Below are positions 58,858-64,000 of a stretch of DNA of 64,000 nt, one piece after another (within the stretch, counting starts at the first letter, position 1; every line of letters begins with the position of its first letter). The stretch is from contig NZ_CP109190.1 in the NCBI RefSeq assembly GCF_041438805.1, positions 8,308,001 to 8,372,000 of the forward strand. The letters are read 5' to 3'. The notes under the pieces are model-generated. The model was not told the DNA's origin and searched no databases. It was given only the letters and a program-made list of their open reading frames with translations. Source of the DNA: Streptomyces sp. NBC_01707. Lineage in GTDB: Bacteria; Actinomycetota; Actinomycetes; Streptomycetales; Streptomycetaceae. The translations under genes and the position numbers were made by a program.

Positions 58858-59672
58858 CCACGATCCTCACGCGCCCGCTCGGCGCGACAGTGCGCCCCGG
58901 CAAGGTGACCCCGCTCCGGGTGCTCAGGTCCGAATGGATCAAGCTGCGCACCGTGCGCTCCACGTCGATCACCTTGCTGACCGCCGTGGCAGCGATGGTC
59001 GGGCTGGGCATGCTGGTCACCCACCTGCGGGCAGGCGACCTCAACACGCGGGACCTGGCGCACTTCAACGGAGCCGAGGTCAGCCTGAGCATGTACAGGC
59101 CCGCACAGTTGGCCATCGGTGTCCTCGGCGTCCTGATGTTCACGGGTGAGTACTCCACCGGATTGATCCGCGCCACCCTCACAGCCGTCCCCAGGCGGCT
59201 GTCCATGCTGGCGGCCAAGGCAGCCGTCTTCACCGGCGTCGTCCTCGTCCTGATGACCGCGGCCTCTTTCGCCGCCTTCTTCGGTGGCCAGGCCGTCCTG
59301 TCCTCCGCTCACGCTCACCTGTCCATGCGTCTCTCCGACCCCGGGGTCATCCGCGTGGTCTTCGGTACCGCCCTCTACCTCACCGTCGTCGGACTGCTCG
59401 GCGTCGCCCTGGGCGCCATCATCCGCAGCTCAGCGGGAGCCATTGCCACACTGGTGGGCATCCTGCTCGTCCTGCCCGGACTGGGAGCCCTGCTTCCGGC
59501 CGACTGGGCTCAGCACATCGACCCCTACCTGCCCAGCAACGCAGGACAGGCCGTGCTCTCAATCGTCCCCGATCCCGCGATGGCTCCCTGGACGGGCCTG
59601 GCACTCTTCGCCGGATACACCGTCGCCCTCCTGGGCATCGCCGCCTGGCTCCTCAAGCGACGCGACGCCTGA
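58854..59672 (+). CDS. ABC transporter permease (ABC-2 type)
   Basis: 272 residues with six hydrophobic segments (around TSITLLTAVAAMVGLGML, AQLAIGVLGVLMFTGEY, AVFTGVVLVLMTAASFAAFF, ALYLTVVGLLGVALGAII, LVGILLVLPGLGALLP and GLALFAGYTVALLGIAAWLL). The N-terminus PLRVLRSEWIKLRTVRSTS is the ABC-2 opening. It forms the export channel with the preceding ATPase. Confidence 0.92.
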   Translation: MTTILTRPLGATVRPGKVTPLRVLRSEWIKLRTVRSTSITLLTAVAAMVGLGMLVTHLRAGDLNTRDLAHFNGAEVSLSMYRPAQLAIGVLGVLMFTGEYSTGLIRATLTAVPRRLSMLAAKAAVFTGVVLVLMTAASFAAFFGGQAVLSSAHAHLSMRLSDPGVIRVVFGTALYLTVVGLLGVALGAIIRSSAGAIATLVGILLVLPGLGALLPADWAQHIDPYLPSNAGQAVLSIVPDPAMAPWTGLALFAGYTVALLGIAAWLLKRRDA

Positions 59673-59913
59673 CCGGCGTTGCAGGAAGCCGCCGCGCTGC
59701 GGACGGAGCCCGCCCACCGTACTCCCGGTCCATGGCCGAAACCGCCGACCCCCATCGGGCTCGTGCACACACCGAAGGCGACCCCACGCCTCAGGACAGC
59801 ACCGTAGAACAGGCACCGCCCTGGACGTCACCGAGCGAAACCACGATGACGCCCGCGCCTGAACCCGTGGCCGCGCCGACCGCGTGGACCACCCAGCACG
59901 GAGAGGACCCATC

Positions 59914-60381
59914 ATGTTCACCTCGCCCCAGGAATGCCGCACGATCCGTGAACTGCTCGCCGGATACGCCCTCAACTCCCTCGCGCCCGAGGAAGCCGCT
60001 CAGGTCTGCGCCCACCTGACCACCTGCCCCGCCTGCCGGGACGAGTACGACTGCCTCGCAGCCGTGTCCGCACACCTGCCCCTGCTCCGTGAAGCTCTGG
60101 CCCACGACATCAAGCGCCGGCAGCAGAGGTACGTGCCCGCCCCGGCCGAGAGCTGCCACCCCTCACGTCAGCAGCTCCGTCGGCGTCGTCCGACCCGCGC
60201 GATCCTGGGCACGCCGCTCACCGTCACCCAGTTGCTGAGCAGGATGCGGGCGTCAGGTGAGCCGGGCGAGCGAGCGGCCAGAAATGCCCCGGCCCCCCGG
60301 GCAACGGCAGACGGGGTGGAGGGGCGGGCGACGCCTCAGTCCCTCCGCCCGGTGGTCACACCGTGGCCGTCCGCCGGCTGA
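59914..60381 (+). CDS. Zinc-finger (zf-HC2) anti-sigma-like protein
   Basis: 155 residues. The N-terminal part is a ZAS/zf-HC2 module: ELLAGYALNSLAPEEAAQVC with His34, Cys38 and Cys41 in AHLTTCPACRDEY, the H-x3-C-x2-C pattern of zinc anti-sigma factors. No membrane segment follows; the C-terminal half is Arg/Pro-rich and has no recognisable fold. No sigma gene is adjacent. GGAGAGGA is 6 nt before ATG 59914. The family role is to bind and silence a sigma factor; here the partner must be elsewhere. Confidence 0.75.
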   Translation: MFTSPQECRTIRELLAGYALNSLAPEEAAQVCAHLTTCPACRDEYDCLAAVSAHLPLLREALAHDIKRRQQRYVPAPAESCHPSRQQLRRRRPTRAILGTPLTVTQLLSRMRASGEPGERAARNAPAPRATADGVEGRATPQSLRPVVTPWPSAG

Positions 60382-60709
60382 GGCCGACGCGATCGACGCC
60401 CACGTCCGGGCCGCGGGGAACAGCGGAGGCGGTGAGTGCCGCGGCGCCGGGTCCGACTCGGGCGCACGCGCCCGGCAGCACGGCGACGAGCGAGGTCGCG
60501 GACGTACCGTAGGCCCGCACGAGTGCCTGTTCATGGCCTTCGCCGACGTCGGCCGGGAAATGTTCCGGACGACTGGGCCGTACACGTCCGCCGTACCGTT
60601 CATCGCTCTCCCGACGGATACGGCGGACTGCCGTTCGGCCGCCTCCCGGTGGCGCCGTCGCACAGCCGGCTGCTTGCTGGTCCCAGGGTCCCCCGGGGAG
60701 AGGAAGCGA
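60382..60709. other. Intergenic region, nothing recognised
   Basis: 328 bp between the zinc-finger gene and the membrane-protein gene; open frames on both strands are of poor quality. GGAGAGG at its right end is the ribosome site for the next gene. Confidence 0.4.
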
Positions 60710-61393
60710 GTGCTCATGGCGACGCAGAGGACGAAGGGGCACCCGCTGCAGACTCCGCGGGCGGCAGGACTGGCCGGGGTCGTCTTCGCGGTGCTGCTCG
60801 CAGCCGCCATCATCCTGATCCGGCTGGCGATCCCCGAAGGCGCCGACGCGGTCACGGTCCGGGGGTTCGACGACTCCTCACGCCGGAACGCGGTGAAGAC
60901 GGCGCTCGCGCTCGTCCCCTTCGCGGGCATCTTCTTCCTGTGGTTCGTGGGCGTGCTGCGCGCGCACGTCGGGGACGCGGAGGACAAGTTCGTCGCCACC
61001 GTCTTCCTGGGCAGCGGTCTGATCTTCGTGGCTTCGCTGTTCGCGGCGGCCGCGGCCGCAGGGGGCGTGCTGTCCGTCGGGGTTCCGTCCGGGAACGACC
61101 CGGGGCTGCCGTCCTGGGACTTCGGCCGCCACTTCGCGTACACGCTGCTGACGGACTATGCGATGCGGATGGCCGCGGTGTTCACGCTCACCACGTCGAC
61201 CTTGGGGTACCGCCTCGGGATCTTCTCCCGGTGGCTCACCCTGCTCGGCCTCCTGGTCGCCCTGACGCTGCTCTTCGTGGCGGCCACCGTCGCCTGGTCC
61301 GAGCTGGTCTTCCCGTTCTGGTCACTGATCGTCAGCATCTACATTCTCGTGGTCAGCCGCGCCCCCGGGCCCGAAGCGGCGAAGGTGGCCTGA
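60710..61393 (+). CDS. Integral membrane protein of unknown function
   Basis: 227 residues, five hydrophobic segments (AAGLAGVVFAVLLAAAIILI, VKTALALVPFAGIFFLWFVG, TVFLGSGLIFVASLFAAAAA, WLTLLGLLVALTLLFVAAT, LVFPFWSLIVSIYILVVS). A soluble loop holds IPEGADAVTVRGFDDSSRRN. No family is recognised. GTG 60710 is chosen because GAGAGG lies 6 nt before it; ATG 60716 is possible. It precedes the ferredoxin gene but is 168 bp away and has no evident link to it. Confidence 0.7.
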   Translation: MLMATQRTKGHPLQTPRAAGLAGVVFAVLLAAAIILIRLAIPEGADAVTVRGFDDSSRRNAVKTALALVPFAGIFFLWFVGVLRAHVGDAEDKFVATVFLGSGLIFVASLFAAAAAAGGVLSVGVPSGNDPGLPSWDFGRHFAYTLLTDYAMRMAAVFTLTTSTLGYRLGIFSRWLTLLGLLVALTLLFVAATVAWSELVFPFWSLIVSIYILVVSRAPGPEAAKVA

Positions 61394-61561
61394 CCGCGGC
61401 TGCGGCCCCAGGTTCCGGGCACGCTCACTCCTTCGGCTCTCCTGAGCGAGCGCCGAACCGGCCTGTCCTTCGATGCTGGCGTGGGGGAGAAGACCCGCCG
61501 TCCCGTCGCCGAGAAGGCGCGGACGGCGCCGGATCAGGCTGCCGGAAGGGGCGGAGCGTCG

Positions 61562-61807
61562 ATGAGGATTGTCGTCGATCTCAACAAATGTCAGGGATAC
61601 GCGCAGTGCGCCTTCCTCGCGCCCGATGTCTTCGCCATGCACGGCGAAGAGGCGCTCATCTACAACCCACGGGCCGACGAGGACCAGCACGAGAACGTGG
61701 CGCGCGCCGTCGCGGCGTGCCCCGTCCAGGCCATTCTGGCCGACGCGCCGGACACACCGGGAGAGAGGGCTGCCGCGCCGGGCGAGGAGGAGTCCCATGG
61801 CCGCTGA
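61562..61807 (+). CDS. Ferredoxin, 3Fe-4S type
   Basis: 81 residues. Three cysteines fit a [3Fe-4S] cluster of the actinomycete P450-ferredoxin type: Cys10 and Cys16 in NKCQGYAQCAFLAPDVF and Cys53 in ACPVQAI. It carries electrons from the reductase to a P450. The reductase gene overlaps its end by 11 bp and a P450 gene follows, so the three form a redox module. Start ATG 61562 has GGGGCGGAG upstream. Confidence 0.93.
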   Translation: MRIVVDLNKCQGYAQCAFLAPDVFAMHGEEALIYNPRADEDQHENVARAVAACPVQAILADAPDTPGERAAAPGEEESHGR

Positions 61808-63191
61808 CGCATTCCTGGCGTGGCTCAGGCGCGAGGGCCGGATCGTGATCGTGGGTGCCTCGCTGGCCGGCCTGCGGGCGGCCGAGACGCTCCGCGACGA
61901 GGGCTTCGAGGGGTCGCTCACCATGATCGGTGACGAGCCGTACGAGCCGTACGACCGGCCGCCGCTCTCCAAGTCTGTGCTGCTGGGCAAGGCGTCGCCG
62001 GCCCATACCGAGCTGCCCCGGCGCCGATCGGTGGAAGCGAAGTGGCGGCTCGGTGTCGCGGCGACCGGGCTGGACATGGCGGCCAAGCGGGTGCTGCTGG
62101 CCGACGGCGACGAGGTGGAGTACGACCGGCTGCTCATCGCGACCGGTGTACGGGCCAGGCCGTGGCCGCGCCCGGCGGAGGCCGAGCTGGACGGCGTCTT
62201 CGTCCTTCGGACGCGCGACGACGCGGCCGGACTGCAGCGCCGGCTGATGGCCTCGCCCCGCAGGGTGTTCGTGATCGGCGCCGGCTTCACCGGCTCGGAG
62301 ATCGCGTCCGCCTGCCGCGCGCGTGACCTCCCGGTCACGGTGGCGGAGCGCGCCGACGCGCCCCTGGTGGGTGCGCTGGGAGGGGTGGTCGGTGCGGTCG
62401 CCGCGGAGCTGCACCGCGAGAACGGGGTGGACCTGCGCACCGGCGTCATGGTCACCGGCCTCGAAGGCGACTCGGTGGGGCGGGTGCGCGCCGCTCATCT
62501 GTCCGACGGCAGCACCGTCGAGACGGACGTGGTGGTCGTCTCGCTCGGCGCGACCCGCAACACCGAATGGCTGGCCGGATCCGGACTCGGCGCGGGACCC
62601 CGCGGGATCGCCTGCGACGCGGGATGCCGGGCCTTCGACTACCGGGGCATCGTGACCGACGACATCTTCGTCGCCGGAGATGTGGCCCGGTCCCCACATC
62701 CGCTCTTCGGCTATCAGTTCCTCTCCCTCGAACACTGGGGCAACGCCGTCACGCAGTCCGAGGTGGCGGCGCACAACATGATCAGCTCCAGCACGGACCG
62801 CCGTCCGCACATGTGGGTACCGGCCTTCTGGTCGTCCCAGTTCGGGGTGAACATCAAGTCGGTCGGAGTCCCGTCCATGGGCGAGGAGATCCTCATCGCG
62901 CAGGGGTCGCTCGCCGAGCGCCGCTTCACCGGTGCGTACGGCTATCAGGGCCGCGTCATCGGTGCGGTCACCTTCGACAACTCACGATGGCTGCAGTTCT
63001 ACCAGGGGCTGATCGAGACGGCCGCGCCGTTCCCGCCGGCGTTCCTCACCGTGGACCGCCGGCCCGAGGGCCGGCAACCCGTCCCGGCCGACTTCCCGGA
63101 CCCCTCGCTGCCCACCCACGGGCCGACCGTCACCCTCAGCGGCTACTCGCCCGCCGACCGACGTCTGGTCTTCAAGCCGGCCCACTCCTGA
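61797..63191 (+). CDS. FAD-dependent ferredoxin reductase
   Basis: 464 residues. Two nucleotide-binding motifs: IVIVGASLAGLRAAETLRDE (FAD) and VFVIGAGFTGSEIASACRAR (NAD(P)H), with the C-terminal FAD motif DIFVAGDVARSPHPLFG and a reductase C-domain. It is the BphA4/PdR type that transfers electrons from NAD(P)H to ferredoxin. GGAGGAG lies 4 nt before ATG 61797, which overlaps the ferredoxin gene by 11 bp, so the two are coupled. Confidence 0.94.
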   Translation: MAADAFLAWLRREGRIVIVGASLAGLRAAETLRDEGFEGSLTMIGDEPYEPYDRPPLSKSVLLGKASPAHTELPRRRSVEAKWRLGVAATGLDMAAKRVLLADGDEVEYDRLLIATGVRARPWPRPAEAELDGVFVLRTRDDAAGLQRRLMASPRRVFVIGAGFTGSEIASACRARDLPVTVAERADAPLVGALGGVVGAVAAELHRENGVDLRTGVMVTGLEGDSVGRVRAAHLSDGSTVETDVVVVSLGATRNTEWLAGSGLGAGPRGIACDAGCRAFDYRGIVTDDIFVAGDVARSPHPLFGYQFLSLEHWGNAVTQSEVAAHNMISSSTDRRPHMWVPAFWSSQFGVNIKSVGVPSMGEEILIAQGSLAERRFTGAYGYQGRVIGAVTFDNSRWLQFYQGLIETAAPFPPAFLTVDRRPEGRQPVPADFPDPSLPTHGPTVTLSGYSPADRRLVFKPAHS

Positions 63192-63266
63192 CCCCCGGCG
63201 GGGCCCGACAGCCCGCTGCCCGACGCCGAAACGGCCCCTTCTGCTCCCACGCCCCGAGGACCCGCC

Positions 63267-64000
63267 ATGACGCAAGCCCCGCTCCTGCGCCAGATCACCG
63301 ATTACGCCAACCGTGCCGACCCGTACCCGCTGTACGCGGAACTCCGCAGGACCCCGGTGTTCCAGGAGGAGGACGGTGGCCCGTTCGTCATCAGCACGTA
63401 CTGGGACATCCAGAGCCTGCTCCACGATCCGCGGATCAGCTCCGACGCCGCCAACCTCACCGCGCGCGGCGACGGCCAGTTGACCGAGCAGGAGGAGACG
63501 GCTCTGCCGCCCAGCTTCCTGCGGCTCGACCCTCCGGAGCACGACCGGCTGCGTCGGATGACCAACCGTCCGTTCGGCCCGCCGCACAGCCCCAGACGGG
63601 TCCACGACATGCGCGGCGAGCTCGACGGGATCGTCTCGGACCTGATCGCCGGCTTCGGGGACACGGACCGGATCGATGTGGTCGACCAGTTCTCGTATCC
63701 CTTTCCCGTGACCGTGATCTGCCGGCTGCTCGGGGTGCCGCGGGAGGACGAGGCCCGCTTCCACTCGTGGGCGGACACCATCGCCGCCGGCCTGGACCCG
63801 GTTCCGGGCGACGACCCCACCGAGCGGAACCGCGTCACGCACGAGGCCAGGACGCAGCTGGGCATGTATCTGGCGGGGCTGGTCGAGGAGCGCCGCAAGG
63901 CACCCGGTGACGACATGCTCTCCGAGCTGGTGACCAGCCATGGACCGGACGGTCCGATGACGACGATGGAGGTGCTCAGCACCGCTGCCCTGCTGCTGAT
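63267..64000 (+). CDS. Cytochrome P450 (N-terminal part, runs off the window)
   Basis: The first 244 residues are present. The opening MTQAPLLRQITDYANRADPY, then YPLYAELRR, FLRLDPPEHDRLRRMTNRPF and PFPVTVICRLLGVPREDEAR identify a soluble bacterial P450 through its B to G helices; the I-helix and haem loop lie beyond the edge. GAGGA is 6 nt before ATG 63267. It is the third gene of the ferredoxin, reductase and P450 run and the natural acceptor of those electrons. Confidence 0.92.
   Translation, partial: MTQAPLLRQITDYANRADPYPLYAELRRTPVFQEEDGGPFVISTYWDIQSLLHDPRISSDAANLTARGDGQLTEQEETALPPSFLRLDPPEHDRLRRMTNRPFGPPHSPRRVHDMRGELDGIVSDLIAGFGDTDRIDVVDQFSYPFPVTVICRLLGVPREDEARFHSWADTIAAGLDPVPGDDPTERNRVTHEARTQLGMYLAGLVEERRKAPGDDMLSELVTSHGPDGPMTTMEVLSTAALLL

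Noticed and set aside
1..64000. tRNA, rRNA, CRISPR arrays and known riboswitches
   Set aside because: No cloverleaf, rRNA block, regularly spaced repeat array or riboswitch core was recognised by eye; a covariance-model search would be needed to exclude short RNAs.

Overview
The window is a high-GC chromosome segment from an actinomycete, most probably a Streptomyces. The evidence is strong G/C bias at third codon positions, GTG and TTG starts, 4-bp stop/start overlaps inside operons, LacI-type operators beside secreted glycoside hydrolases, a PAS-GAF-SpoIIE-ATPase regulator, an ECF sigma operon with a class F sortase, an actinobacterial-type cytochrome b/aa3 gene pair, and several P450s. I saw no rRNA, tRNA or CRISPR array. 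All calls come from reading the sequence; no search was run.

0-15.9 kb, carbohydrate uptake and degradation: the end of a CUT1 sugar ABC transporter operon diverges from a D-2-hydroxyacid dehydrogenase gene across a shared promoter region with three similar operator-like sites. Next come a 1323-residue secreted GH95-like protein with two copies of an unassigned beta-module, a secreted penicillin-acylase-family Ntn hydrolase, an epoxide-hydrolase-type enzyme, a secreted GH92 alpha-mannosidase behind a perfect GACAACGTTGTC palindrome, and a saccharopine-dehydrogenase-like enzyme divergent from a TetR regulator.

16-24 kb, signalling and surface: the SpoIIE-type phosphatase is followed by a tight four-gene operon: exported DUF4232 protein with an LPXTG-like APDTG motif, class F sortase, ECF sigma factor, and a membrane DUF4232 protein in the anti-sigma position. 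A methyltransferase and a small His/Lys-rich secreted protein follow.

24-30 kb: an orphan qcrB-like gene converges on ctaD-ctaF, a partial second respiratory set lacking qcrA, qcrC, ctaC and ctaE here; then a GT-C-type membrane glycosyltransferase.

29.9-38.6 kb: a xyloglucan-oligosaccharide or xylosyl-glucoside locus. ABC importer, GH1 beta-glucosidase and xylose isomerase run one way; a GH31 alpha-xylosidase runs the other from a promoter with a 20-bp perfect palindrome. A 42-codon xylulokinase-like remnant lies between that promoter and GH31, and a ROK-repressor remnant marks the far edge, so an older xylAB/ROK arrangement appears to have been remodelled.

39-50 kb: a deaminase/MazG-like gene pair joined at an 11-C tract, an esterase, a VOC protein and two SDRs. 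From 44.3 to 49 kb lies a scrap-yard of an integrative element: two integrase fragments, DUF6262- and DUF6884-like fragments, TGTCCGGACA repeats, and broken SDR and LysR copies around intact ComB-like, LysR, VOC and SnoaL-like genes.

50-64 kb: a flavin monooxygenase divergent from a P450 with an odd I-helix motif, an extra murE, a secreted lamin-tail protein, a NarL-type two-component system upstream of an ABC exporter and a zinc-finger anti-sigma-like protein, a membrane protein, and a ferredoxin, ferredoxin-reductase and P450 series that runs off the window end.
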